Assembly (NCBI GenBank): GCA_964562155.1
Contig: CAZLRU010000021.1
Span: 1 to 24,200 of the forward strand
Source: JAGOUY01 sp964562155
Lineage (GTDB): Bacteria; Patescibacteriota; Patescibacteriia; 2-12-FULL-60-25
DNA length: 24,200 bases
Direction: 5' to 3'
In this document: positions 7,448-14,994 of the stretch, piece after piece
Layout: every line of letters begins with the position of its first letter
Numbering within the stretch: the first letter of the stretch is position 1
The notes under the pieces: model-generated
Databases searched by the model: none
Told to the model about the DNA's origin: nothing
The model's input: the letters and a program-made list of their open reading frames with translations, nothing else
Translations under genes and position numbers: made by a program

Positions 7448-8991
7448 TCTTGAGCGCTCAGACGATGTGTAAAGGAGAGGGTAGAGGTCTGTTTTATGCG
7501 TGTTTCGTTTGGGTGGGGGGTGTTTTGGCTTTAGAGACGTTGTCTGCCCTCACCTTGTTTCATGCTCATGCTCAAACAGTGAGTTTGATTATTTTGACAC
7601 TCGCTCTCCTTGTTTTGGCTTGGCGTCGACCGGAAGTGGCGGCAGCGGTGCTGGTCACTGAATATGTGATTGGATCTAAAGGGGCTTTGTTACGTGCGTT
7701 TGGGGACGGGTTGGGTCACGGAGGTGTTCCGTTGCGTATCGCTTGGTTTGCCGCCTTTTTTTTCGGTTGGTTGATGTGGGCTATCAAGCATAAGACGTAT
7801 CGTGAATGGCCTTCATATCTTCGCGGTCGATCAGTCTACCTTCTTCTGGGGTTGGTGTTGGTCTATGCCTTTATACGAGGATCTTTGTTGCACAATACGT
7901 TTGTTTTTGATGATGCGAATGCGTGGGGGGTCTGGCTCCTTCTTCTTCCGGCGTTAGATTTGGTGTATCACAAGCGGCAAGAGCTGGAGCACGTTCTTTT
8001 TTCGGCGTTGGTCGCGGGGTTTGGTTGGTTGTGTGTAAAGACACTCCTCTTGTTCTATGTATTTAGTCATCTCACGAATCCTGAGTGGTTGCAGCTCATA
8101 TACCTTTGGGTGCGTAGAACGGGAGTTGGGGAGATTACGCGAGCGTTATCCGGGGTGAATGTGTGGCGGGTATTTTTTCAATCACATATCTACGTGCTGC
8201 CGGCCGTCATCGTGGGTTTTTGGTATAGTGCTTCATGTAAGCTTACACGGTGGATGTGGGTAGGGTGGGTGATGGCGATGGCGACCCTTATTGTTTCTTT
8301 GTCGAGAAGTTTGTTTTTGGGGGTGGTGGTGGGGCTATTTGTGTCTCTTGGGCTTTTCTTTTTTTCTCTTACTACTGCTCAGCCCGGGTCGGTCCGACGG
8401 GTCCGGTTTCCTTCTTTTAGGGAGGCATGGGGAATGATGCCGGTCATTGGCAAGCTGCTGCTAGTCCTTTTTGCTTCCCTGCTCCTCGTTGCTGGGCTAT
8501 TCTATGCTCCTCCTCGTTCATCGGGATCGCTCATGAATTTGATTGCTTCGCGGATCGATGCGGGGGATGCGGCGAGCATGAGCCGATGGGAGCTGGGGAG
8601 GAAGCTTTGGCAGGGGGTTAGCTTTCATCCGGTTCTTGGTTCTGGATTTGGGGCGACGATTACCTACACGAGTTCCGATCCTCGCGTTGTTGCGAGTACG
8701 GGTGGTGTCTATACGACGTATGCGTTTGAATGGGGATGGTTGGAGCATTGGTTTAAGTTTGGGTTGGTTGGTATTCCTCTTATGCTTTGGATTGTGTTAC
8801 GGTTGATGCAGAAGACATGGAGCTCCTCGTATGCGTTTTGGATACGAGGTGCGCTTGTGTCGAGTTGTGTCGGACTGATTGTGACGCATGTATTCACTCC
8901 GTATCTTAATCACCCCCTCGGTATTATCTGGTTGATCATGCTAGAAGCGATGATCACCCGTTTTCCGACAAGAGCCGTCTCTTCTTCATGA
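7444..8991 (+). CDS. O-antigen ligase / Wzy polymerase-like membrane protein
   Basis: This 515-residue polytopic membrane protein has roughly 10-12 hydrophobic segments and one large external loop, about residues 310-420. Features of the O-antigen ligase superfamily (PF04932) include SLSRSLFLGVVVGLF in a transmembrane segment near residue 285 and, at the end of the loop, RWELGRKLW followed by HPVLGSGFG near residue 397. Members polymerise glycans (Wzy), join them to lipid A (WaaL), or transfer them to proteins (PglL type). These cannot be told apart here. With a large secreted protein encoded upstream and no outer-membrane lipid A expected in this lineage, polymerase or protein ligase is more likely (inference). 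ATGA overlaps at both ends place it in a single operon with its neighbours. Confidence 0.82.
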   Translation: MILSAQTMCKGEGRGLFYACFVWVGGVLALETLSALTLFHAHAQTVSLIILTLALLVLAWRRPEVAAAVLVTEYVIGSKGALLRAFGDGLGHGGVPLRIAWFAAFFFGWLMWAIKHKTYREWPSYLRGRSVYLLLGLVLVYAFIRGSLLHNTFVFDDANAWGVWLLLLPALDLVYHKRQELEHVLFSALVAGFGWLCVKTLLLFYVFSHLTNPEWLQLIYLWVRRTGVGEITRALSGVNVWRVFFQSHIYVLPAVIVGFWYSASCKLTRWMWVGWVMAMATLIVSLSRSLFLGVVVGLFVSLGLFFFSLTTAQPGSVRRVRFPSFREAWGMMPVIGKLLLVLFASLLLVAGLFYAPPRSSGSLMNLIASRIDAGDAASMSRWELGRKLWQGVSFHPVLGSGFGATITYTSSDPRVVASTGGVYTTYAFEWGWLEHWFKFGLVGIPLMLWIVLRLMQKTWSSSYAFWIRGALVSSCVGLIVTHVFTPYLNHPLGIIWLIMLEAMITRFPTRAVSSS

Positions 8992-9620
8992 TAGATTTTA
9001 CCGGTCTCACGACGAGTGTCCTTGCAGCGGCGACAAAGGTCCCGTTGCCATGGTTTGTGTTGGGCGGATCATTCTTGGAAGAGGTGATCTCTCCCATTCC
9101 TACCTATGCGGTCATGATCACGGCGGGGAGTGTGGCGCGCGTGCAAGGGCACGTGTGGTTGTGGTTGTTGGTATTGGCTGTCTTGGGGGCGGTGGGAAAG
9201 ACGATTGCCTGCTTGATCTACTATACGTTGGCCGATGTGATCGAGGATTTGGTTGTTCCGCGTTTTGGTAAATATCTTGGAGTGACTCATGCGGATGTGG
9301 AAGCGATGGGTGCTCGATTAGGGCAACGACGTGGCGATCATTGGTTGTTGATTGGGTTGCGATCCTTGCCGGTGGTTCCGTCTGCTCCTATTTCGGTTGT
9401 GGCCGGGATTATTCACGTGGAACGATGGTTGTTTGTCTGGACGACGTTCGTGGGGACGTTTATCAAGAACACCATGTATTTGGTTATTGGATTTTTTGGG
9501 TTAAGCGCTGTCTATCAGGCGTTGCGTCAAGCTGGCATCTTGCGAGATGTGTTTTGGCTGGGATTTATTTTGTGTATTGGAATTTTGGTGGCCTGGTTTG
9601 TGTATCGGAAGAGGAAGTAA
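8988..9620 (+). CDS. DedA/VTT-family membrane protein
   Basis: This 210-residue membrane protein matches the VTT (SNARE-associated, PF09335) domain. It has a re-entrant-type acidic segment (GGSFLEEVISPIPTY, about residues 26-40) and an arginine/proline motif (GLRSLPVVPSAPISVVAGI, about 123-141), and ends in a single membrane span plus YRKRK. DedA-family proteins are linked to scrambling or recycling of membrane lipids, including undecaprenyl phosphate. That role would fit the end of a glycan export operon, since the carrier must return after each cycle. It overlaps the ligase gene by 4 bases (ATGA). The length is normal for the family. Confidence 0.87.
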   Translation: MIDFTGLTTSVLAAATKVPLPWFVLGGSFLEEVISPIPTYAVMITAGSVARVQGHVWLWLLVLAVLGAVGKTIACLIYYTLADVIEDLVVPRFGKYLGVTHADVEAMGARLGQRRGDHWLLIGLRSLPVVPSAPISVVAGIIHVERWLFVWTTFVGTFIKNTMYLVIGFFGLSAVYQALRQAGILRDVFWLGFILCIGILVAWFVYRKRK

Positions 9621-9625
9621 AGAAC

Positions 9626-9654
9626 TCGACAAGCCGGCTATTTTTGCGTAGGAT
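9626..9654 (+). promoter_or_regulatory. Promoter of gltX, leaderless type
   Basis: TCGACA (9626-9631, 5/6 match to the -35 consensus), a 17-base spacer and TAGGAT (9649-9654, 4/6) precede the ATG at 9663 by only 8 bases. The expected transcription start is about two bases before the ATG. No Shine-Dalgarno is present. Confidence 0.6.
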
Positions 9655-9662
9655 GGCTCAAT

Positions 9663-10892
9663 ATGAGCCTTTTTAAGCCAAAGCGGACACGGATCGCCCC
9701 GTCACCAACCGGGTACATGCATATTGGGACGTTGCGAACGGTTTTATATGATTATTTTTTGGCCCGTCAGTCCGGTGGGCAGTTTGTGCTGCGGATTGAA
9801 GATACGGATCAAGAGCGCTCGGTGCCTGGGGCTGTTGAAAGTCTTTTGAAGACCTTTCAGACATTGAATCTGGATTATGATGAGGGGCCGGTTTTGAATG
9901 CAGATGGATCGATGAGCGAAAAAGGCCCTCATGGTCCCTATTTTCAGTCACAGCGGTTAGATATCTATAAGAAGTACGCGGATCAATTGGTTGCGCAAGG
10001 AGACGCGTATCCTTGTTTTTGTACCTCAGAAGATCTTGACGTGATGCGTGCGGAACAGGCGTTGCTTAAGCGAGCACCAAAGTATGATCGACGGTGTTTG
10101 GCCTTGTCGGCTGATGATGTTTCGGCGCGTCTTGCGCGTGGGGATCGACACGTTTTGCGTTTGAAGGTGCCGGAGGGCGAATCACGCTTTGTGGATGCCA
10201 TTCGTGGCGAAATTGTTTTTCAAAACAGCGAAGTTGACGATCAGGTGCTCATGAAGTCTGATGGGTTTCCTACGTATCATTTAGCTGTTGTTGTTGATGA
10301 TGAGCTTATGAAGATCACGCATGTCTTGCGTGGAGAAGAGTGGGTATCATCGACGCCCAAGCAAATTATCCTGTGTAAGATGTTGGGTTTTGAGATGCCG
10401 ACCTATGCGCATGTGCCATTGATTCTTAATCCGGATAAGACGAAATTATCAAAACGAAAAGGGGATGTTTCTGTCGAGTCTTATTTGTCGAAAGGTTATT
10501 TGCCGGAAGCGTTAATTAACTTTTTGGCATTACTTGGTTGGAACCCGACGGATGATCGGGAACTATTTTCTCGCGACGAGCTTATTCAGTTATTTGATTT
10601 GTCGAAAGTGAATAAGGCGGGAGCTGTCTTGAATGTCGAGAAGTTGAATTGGGTGAATGCGCACTATTTAAAAACCATGCCGGAAGCCGAGTATCTGAAG
10701 TTGATGCGCCCATTTGTTCAGGGATTGAGTGATGATGTGGCATTTGTTGATCGNNNNNNNNNNNNNNNNNNNNNNNNNNNNNNNNNNNNNNNNNNNNNNN
10801 NNNNNNNNNNNNNNNNNNNNNNNNNNNNNNNNNNNNNNNNNNNNNNNNNNNNNCTCGCGCGCATCGACGAGGCCTTAGGGAAGTTGGTATAA
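9663..10892 (+). CDS. gltX: Glutamyl-tRNA synthetase, interrupted by an assembly gap
   Basis: A class I aminoacyl-tRNA synthetase that charges tRNA with glutamate in the cytosol. The N-terminus has RIAPSPTGYMHIGTLRT (HIGH-type motif at residues 20-23), then FVLRIEDTDQERS, which is typical of the Glu/Gln family. The KMSKS-type loop KLSKRKG lies near residue 261, followed by LPEALINFLALLGWNP. Coding sequence is intact to 10753. Then 100 Ns follow, and 10854-10892 encodes LARIDEALGKLV and a stop, which resembles the family's C-terminus. Bacterial GltX is usually about 470-490 residues. The 363 residues before the gap plus 12 after imply that about 90-110 are missing, so the true gap is probably nearer 300 bases than 100. 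Frame continuity across the Ns is accidental. It has its own promoter and is not part of the upstream operon. Confidence 0.95.
   Translation: MSLFKPKRTRIAPSPTGYMHIGTLRTVLYDYFLARQSGGQFVLRIEDTDQERSVPGAVESLLKTFQTLNLDYDEGPVLNADGSMSEKGPHGPYFQSQRLDIYKKYADQLVAQGDAYPCFCTSEDLDVMRAEQALLKRAPKYDRRCLALSADDVSARLARGDRHVLRLKVPEGESRFVDAIRGEIVFQNSEVDDQVLMKSDGFPTYHLAVVVDDELMKITHVLRGEEWVSSTPKQIILCKMLGFEMPTYAHVPLILNPDKTKLSKRKGDVSVESYLSKGYLPEALINFLALLGWNPTDDRELFSRDELIQLFDLSKVNKAGAVLNVEKLNWVNAHYLKTMPEAEYLKLMRPFVQGLSDDVAFVDXXXXXXXXXXXXXXXXXXXXXXXXXXXXXXXXXXLARIDEALGKLV
10754..10853. other. Assembly gap of exactly 100 N
   Basis: The run is exactly 100 Ns, the usual placeholder for a scaffold gap of unknown length. 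It falls in the anticodon-binding part of gltX. Everything downstream is joined to the left part by scaffolding, although gltX flanking both sides supports the join. Confidence 0.98.
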
Positions 10893-10893
10893 T
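10885..10893 (+). promoter_or_regulatory. Extended -10 promoter of the M23 peptidase gene
   Basis: TGG-TATAAT is a perfect -10 hexamer (10888-10893) with a TGN extension (10885-10887), overlapping the gltX stop codon. A partial -35, TCGACG (10864-10869), lies 18 bases upstream. The ATG at 10902 begins 8 bases after the -10, so transcription should start about two bases before it. This favours ATG 10902 over the GTG at 10899. Confidence 0.65.
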
Positions 10894-10901
10894 CTCACGT
10901 G

Positions 10902-12173
10902 ATGTTTGTTTCGTCCTTTCGGATACGGTTGACCGTGCTCTTTACGCTTGGTTCTCTTGTTTTTTCTTCTATTTATCCTACGTTGGCTCAGGTTGAGCCA
11001 ATCACCGTCGAGGATGCGCCAAGTGACGCGGATGTGGGGTTGAAGCAAGAGGTTGATGCGTTGCAGGACCAGGTTAAGCAAAAGCAAACGCGCATTAAAG
11101 AATTGGATGCCTTGATTAAAGGTTATCGTGATAAGCAGGTCGAACAGCAGAATACGGCGTTGTCTTTGCAGAACGAGCTTGCTCTATTGGAAAATGGCAT
11201 TCAAGAAAAACAGTTAAGTGCTGAGCGCGCGCAACGCGAGGTAGAGTCGACGACGCTTGAGATTCAGGCCCTTGGGAATCAGATTGCTTTGCAGAAACAG
11301 GCGATTGATAAACGCGAGTCGTCTTTATCTGATATTTTTGTAAAATTGCAACAGGATAGCTCCATTAGCGTCTTTGATGCGTTCCTCTCTCGTCCTTCGT
11401 TGTCGGAGTTGTTTGTGCGGTTGGATGAGCTGGGTCGCTTGGAGGGGGATTTGGGGGAGGCAACGCGGGTGCTTAAGTCAGAAAAAGTCATTTTGGAAAC
11501 CAAGCGGAAACAGCAGGAGGATCGTCGTGCGGTGCTTGAGCAGCAAAAATTGGAAGCTCAGGTTGCCCAGACGGAGCTTGAAGAACAGCGTTTGAGTAAG
11601 TTGTCGCTTATTAATGCGACGCAGAATAAAGAAGATGAATTTCGTAAGGTGGTGTATGAATTACGCCAGCAGCAACAGAGTGAAGCAGGGGACATTCAAT
11701 CATTGCAAGACCGACTTAAAGATCGCTTGGATTCAATTGATGCGGCGCTTGCGCGTGGTGACGTTCTTTTGAACTGGCCGATTCCGGTTAAAAAAGGGAT
11801 TTCAGCCCATTTTCATGATCCAAGTTATCCGTTTCGTAAATTGTTTGAACATCCGGGGGTGGATTTACCGGCGCCCGTGGGAACGCCTGTGAAGGCGGCT
11901 GCAGGAGGCTATGTGGCCTGGAATAGGACCGGAAAACAGTATGGAAACTATGTGATGGTCGTTCACGCGGGTGGGGTGGCAACGGTCTACGCCCATTTAT
12001 CGAAGTTTGGGGCTAAGCCTGACACGTACGTTGAGCGTGGGGATGTGATCGGCTATTCCGGCGGACGCCCGGGTGATGCGGGAGCAGGTTTATCGACGGG
12101 AGCGCATTTGCACTTTGAAGTACGTCAAAACGGGATTCCAGTGAATCCTGAAAACTTTTTGCCTGATCTGTAA
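10902..12173 (+). CDS. Secreted coiled-coil M23 metallopeptidase (EnvC/NlpD-like)
   Basis: This 423-residue protein acts outside the membrane on peptidoglycan cross-links. It has a signal peptide (basic FRIR, hydrophobic TVLFTLGSLVFSSIY, cleavage probably near LAQ at residue 30). A long heptad-rich coiled coil spans about residues 45-280. The C-terminal M23 (LytM) domain spans about 290-423. The Zn and catalytic residues are present: H317 and D321 in HPGVD, H365 in YAHLS, and H402 and H404 in HLHFEVR. An intact active site means it may be an active hydrolase rather than only an EnvC-type activator of amidases. It has its own extended -10 promoter. Its last 11 codons (12138-12170) recur, with synonymous changes only, at 12710-12742. 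Confidence 0.93.
   Translation: MFVSSFRIRLTVLFTLGSLVFSSIYPTLAQVEPITVEDAPSDADVGLKQEVDALQDQVKQKQTRIKELDALIKGYRDKQVEQQNTALSLQNELALLENGIQEKQLSAERAQREVESTTLEIQALGNQIALQKQAIDKRESSLSDIFVKLQQDSSISVFDAFLSRPSLSELFVRLDELGRLEGDLGEATRVLKSEKVILETKRKQQEDRRAVLEQQKLEAQVAQTELEEQRLSKLSLINATQNKEDEFRKVVYELRQQQQSEAGDIQSLQDRLKDRLDSIDAALARGDVLLNWPIPVKKGISAHFHDPSYPFRKLFEHPGVDLPAPVGTPVKAAAGGYVAWNRTGKQYGNYVMVVHAGGVATVYAHLSKFGAKPDTYVERGDVIGYSGGRPGDAGAGLSTGAHLHFEVRQNGIPVNPENFLPDL
12138..12170 (+). repeat. Direct repeat, copy 1 (3' end of the M23 gene)
   Basis: Thirty-three bases encoding PVNPENFLPDL at the end of the M23 peptidase. They match 12710-12742 at 29 of 33 positions, 572 bases downstream. All four differences are synonymous. 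Confidence 0.85.
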
Positions 12174-12179
12174 TATTTT

Positions 12180-12617
12180 ATGTTTCCTTCTTGGATCTAT
12201 CTTGTCACTTATTTAGCTATCGTTGGTTCAATGTTTGGATATGTTGTTTATCAACGCTTAGCGTGGAAGATCGTGATTGGCACATTGCGTAAACGTGAGA
12301 CGAGTATGGCTAAGATTTTATTCCATCCAAATCCTATTCATGTTTATAATGTAGATTACTCAGCTAATGGAGAGGTTGTTACAACATCTCTCACGCTAAA
12401 TCCGGCATTTGCAGGTTGGTACCTATTTTCAGCTGAAAATCAACCGGTAGTAGTATTGGTTCATCCCAATAACCAAAAAAATGTTAAACTGTTATATGTT
12501 GGCGATGAGATATCGCTGACGCGTGTTTGGATATTGCCGGCCACGATGTTCATTCTCGCTTTGTTCGCCACTTGGTTCTTATGGGAGGGCTTCTCTTCGT
12601 CGCTCTTTCATTACTAA
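12180..12617 (+). CDS. DUF3592-like membrane protein, AT-rich
   Basis: This 145-residue protein has a transmembrane segment near each end (about residues 5-25 and 117-137). Between them lies a beta-rich domain containing VYNVDYSANGEVVTTSL and VVVLVHPNNQKNVKLL. The arrangement and the Y-x-V/Y-x(3)-G ... V.V...P.N pattern resemble DUF3592 (PF12158), whose function is unknown. It starts 6 bases after the M23 stop and could share its transcript. Base composition is visibly richer in A+T than the flanking genes, and codon choice differs. It sits between the two copies of the M23 3' end, which suggests arrival by insertion or recombination. No Shine-Dalgarno is seen. Confidence 0.65.
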   Translation: MFPSWIYLVTYLAIVGSMFGYVVYQRLAWKIVIGTLRKRETSMAKILFHPNPIHVYNVDYSANGEVVTTSLTLNPAFAGWYLFSAENQPVVVLVHPNNQKNVKLLYVGDEISLTRVWILPATMFILALFATWFLWEGFSSSLFHY

Positions 12618-12709
12618 AAAGTTTTGTGAATCTTTATTTTAAAAATTATTGTCGGGGGTTCGTTGTGGGAGGGGCTGCATGTCTGTCTAGATTTACTTTA
12701 TAGGTTTTT

Positions 12710-12748
12710 CCTGTGAACCCTGAAAACTTTTTGCCGGATTTGGATTGA
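12710..12748 (+). pseudogene. Relic of a diverged M23 gene 3' end (direct repeat, copy 2)
   Basis: Bases 12710-12748 read PVNPENFLPDLD and then TGA, matching the last 11 residues of the M23 peptidase ending at 12173. The four nucleotide differences in 33 bases are all synonymous, so this end evolved under protein selection before being cut off from its gene. Similarity stops just upstream of 12710. The stop codon lies 2 bases before the next ATG (12751), the kind of spacing expected if an M23 gene once directly preceded that gene. Confidence 0.7.
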
Positions 12749-12750
12749 AT

Positions 12751-13077
12751 ATGAACCTATATCTTAAAAATTATGTTCGAGGATTAACTTTGGGTGCCGT
12801 GGTCTGTGTCGTTCTCGTTGTGTATGGGTTATTGAGTTTGCCGTTTCTTACTCTGTGGGTAGCTCTTCCGCTCGTCATTTTGCCGTATATTTTATTATTT
12901 AGTGGACGTGTCTATGAGTGGTTAATTGCGGTCCCAATCCGTCATTTATCAGGACAAGCATTCCCTGGGCCTCGCAGACAGTGGTTGATGGGGGCGTTTG
13001 TATTGGGTTATTTTTCCGCTTTGTGCGTACTTTTGTTTTTTACCATCCTTGGAAAAACGATTTATTCGGATGGGTAG
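12751..13077 (+). CDS. Small membrane protein of unknown function
   Basis: This protein has 108 residues and about three hydrophobic segments (roughly 12-31, 34-52 and 79-102), with a short amphipathic stretch containing PIRHLSGQAFPGPRRQW between the second and third. I do not recognise the family. ATG 12751 is preferred to the in-frame TTG at 12745, because the TTG overlaps the relic stop codon region and adds only two residues. Its 3' end overlaps the convergent dus gene by 16 bases. The relic of an M23 gene end directly in front suggests that it was once the immediate downstream neighbour of that peptidase gene. Confidence 0.6.
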   Translation: MNLYLKNYVRGLTLGAVVCVVLVVYGLLSLPFLTLWVALPLVILPYILLFSGRVYEWLIAVPIRHLSGQAFPGPRRQWLMGAFVLGYFSALCVLLFFTILGKTIYSDG

Positions 13078-14036
13078 GGAATGGTTTTAAGAATGGTGTC
13101 GAGTTCTTCTAGGGTGTTAATGCGTACGAGGGCTGAACGAATTTCTTTCCACCCATTGAATCCTTTGAAGTACCAAGGTAAGTGTTTGCGTAGTTTTACG
13201 AGTCCACGTTCACCATAGTGAAAGACCTGCATGCGCGCATGTTCGCGGATGGCTTCGATACGGTCTTGGACAGAAATATCGGTTCCCGATTCCGTGCTCT
13301 GTTCTTTTGTCATCAAATGCTCCTGCACTTGTTTTGCGAACCAAGGATTACCAAGCATGCCTCGCCCAATAAGAACACCATCGGCGCCGGAGCGTTTCAT
13401 GGCTTCGGCGGCGAGTTCTGGGGTAGTGATATCTCCGTTCACGAGAAAGGGGGTGTTTGGTACCTGTGCACGGGCTTCGCCGACACGATCCCAATTTGCC
13501 ACACCGCTATAGCCTTGCTCCTTGGTTCGACCGTGCATAGAGATGAGAGCGGCACCCGCGTTTTCTATGACTTTCACAAATTCCAGACAGTCCGTGTCAT
13601 GTTTCCAGCCCAGACGTGTTTTGACGCTGATGGGCACGCTCACGGCAGCCTTCATCGCGCGCACAATGGCTGAGGCTCGTTCCGGCTCTTTAATAAGAAA
13701 CGCTCCGTTAAAATTTGAAACGATATTATAGACTGGACAGCCCATGTTGATATCAATCGCATCGGGATGGAAGCGCTCTTCGATGATGCGGGCGGCTTCG
13801 GCCATGGTTGCCGGATCGCTGCCGAAAATTTGCTGCACAAGCGGACGTTCGCGCTCATCGAACTCGGCCATCTTGAGTGTCTTCTCATTCAAGCGTACGA
13901 TAGCTTCGGACGAAACCATCTCACGGAACATAAGAGGTGTGCCGTGTTGTTTACACAATAAACAAAACGGCAGATCGCTCATATCTGCCATGGGAGCAAG
14001 GGCGACGATGGGTCGCGGTATGGTTTCCCAAAACAT
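13062..14036 (-). CDS. dus: tRNA-dihydrouridine synthase (DusB-like)
   Basis: A 324-residue FMN-dependent TIM-barrel enzyme that reduces uridines in the tRNA D-loop, using NADPH. The N-terminus shows VALAPMADMSDLPFC (family APMAGVTD). The catalytic cysteine is C100 in NMGCPVYNI. Further family motifs are VKTRLGW (138-144), MHGRTKEQGYSG (167-178), VNGDI (199-203) and IGRGMLGNPW (223-232). The length is normal. Which of DusA, DusB or DusC it corresponds to, and so which uridine it modifies, is not settled by sequence reading, although single-Dus bacteria generally carry the DusB type. It has a strong leaderless promoter lying inside the divergent gene at 14048. The 3' end overlaps the convergent gene ending at 13077. 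Confidence 0.93.
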   Translation of the reverse strand: MFWETIPRPIVALAPMADMSDLPFCLLCKQHGTPLMFREMVSSEAIVRLNEKTLKMAEFDERERPLVQQIFGSDPATMAEAARIIEERFHPDAIDINMGCPVYNIVSNFNGAFLIKEPERASAIVRAMKAAVSVPISVKTRLGWKHDTDCLEFVKVIENAGAALISMHGRTKEQGYSGVANWDRVGEARAQVPNTPFLVNGDITTPELAAEAMKRSGADGVLIGRGMLGNPWFAKQVQEHLMTKEQSTESGTDISVQDRIEAIREHARMQVFHYGERGLVKLRKHLPWYFKGFNGWKEIRSALVRINTLEELDTILKTIPYPSE

Positions 14037-14042
14037 CGACCT

Positions 14043-14071
14043 ATTCTATGCTAAATTCTTTAAAATATCAA
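14043..14071 (-). promoter_or_regulatory. Strong promoter of dus, leaderless
   Basis: On the minus strand, TTGATA (14071-14066, 5/6), a 17-base spacer and TAGAAT (14048-14043, 5/6) are followed by 6 bases and the dus ATG (14036). Transcription should start at or beside the A of the ATG. The whole promoter overlaps the first codons of the divergent gene starting at 14048. Confidence 0.75.
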
Positions 14072-14446
14072 GTCTATCGGATCCTTCGCTTGATTGCTCG
14101 GACGCGTCTGCGCACTCTTTGTGTGTTTGGGCTGGCCGGGCTCTTCTGGGGTGTGCTTTTTTTGTTTTTGTCTTTAAAAGTGGCGGATTCAACATTGAAT
14201 TATAATCCCTATCGTTGGATGTCAAAACCCCACGAGTGGTTGATGCTCGTGGGGTTGGTATTGGATCTGCGGATATATGTCTGGATTAAGCAGGTTCGTC
14301 CGACTGTTCCTCACTTGGTCGTGCTGTTTTGTTTGGCTCACGTGTTTGCGGCCACGTTTTTCTACGGGGTCGTTGCCGTTCTTATTCGTGAGGTTATTGT
14401 TTGGATACGGTCTTTTAACGCCAAACGCCGAGGATCGCGCCCATAA
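14048..14446 (+). CDS. Small membrane protein of unknown function
   Basis: Taken from ATG 14048 it has 132 residues. The frame is open upstream to 13937, but that part lies antisense inside dus and adds a charged, non-hydrophobic stretch, so ATG 14048 is preferred. A basic N-terminus (YRILRLIARTRLR) precedes about three hydrophobic segments (near residues 23-41, 62-75 and 90-117), with a C-terminus of KRRGSRP; positive-inside topology is plausible. I do not recognise the family. Its start is 11 bases from the divergent dus start, and its 3' end overlaps the convergent DUF1761 gene by 32 bases. No promoter with the usual spacing was found for it. Confidence 0.6.
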   Translation: MLNSLKYQVYRILRLIARTRLRTLCVFGLAGLFWGVLFLFLSLKVADSTLNYNPYRWMSKPHEWLMLVGLVLDLRIYVWIKQVRPTVPHLVVLFCLAHVFAATFFYGVVAVLIREVIVWIRSFNAKRRGSRP

Positions 14447-14840
14447 CCAGCATGGTAACTAGGCTACAGCCGGTGTTGATGGCGAACCATGTCCAGGATT
14501 TGCGTTCAAAGAATACGTGAGCAGCGCCGGCGGTTGCATAGAATCCTACCCAGATCCACGCCGCGAAGATTGCTCCCACGCCTGCCGTTGTGACCCCGGT
14601 ATAGCTGAGCATCTGACCAAGAACAAAGGCGGTGATGAAGCTCGCGATCAATTGGCCGACCATTGATTTGACCATGTCTTTCTTTCCTTTTTCCATGGCG
14701 ACCTTATCGTTTGGGTCAAGGCCGATTTCTTTCATCCAACGGTTGATGAATAAGAGAGGGGAGTACCAAACGGCGCCGATGGCCATGGCGGCAATGGTCG
14801 AGACGAGGACGGCCATCATGTTTACGGAAACAGTGGGCAT
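14415..14840 (-). CDS. DUF1761-family membrane protein
   Basis: This 141-residue protein has four hydrophobic segments. The opening (VLVSTIAAMAIGAVWYSPLLF) is the DUF1761 (PF08570) signature, in which a membrane segment ends in G.xWYSP. The second half (FAAWIWVGFYATAGAAHVFFERKSW) also fits. Its function is unknown; it is an inner-membrane protein. The length is normal. A weak promoter (TTGCAC, 17 bases, TACACT) may lie about 40-80 bases upstream. It is convergent with, and overlaps, the gene ending at 14446. Confidence 0.8.
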   Translation of the reverse strand: MPTVSVNMMAVLVSTIAAMAIGAVWYSPLLFINRWMKEIGLDPNDKVAMEKGKKDMVKSMVGQLIASFITAFVLGQMLSYTGVTTAGVGAIFAAWIWVGFYATAGAAHVFFERKSWTWFAINTGCSLVTMLVMGAILGVWR

Positions 14841-14994
14841 AGGGTTGTGGGATAAGAACTAAATGAGTAAGCTGACTAAAGTGTATCCTTCCTTGGTCTA
14901 GGGTGCAACCACATGCCTTCTTTTTCCGCCGTCCGTTCTTGGACTCACCAAACCACGGAGCCATTGTTAGCTTCTTCTGATAAATGTACGTAAT

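Noticed and set aside
13218..13961. Several long + strand frames opposite dus
   Set aside because: They follow the codon periodicity of dus on the other strand and show no family motif. They are shadows of the real gene.
13937..14047. In-frame upstream extension of the 14048 membrane protein
   Set aside because: It lies entirely antisense to the dus 5' end and encodes no hydrophobic or conserved stretch. ATG 14048 gives a normal positively charged membrane-protein start.
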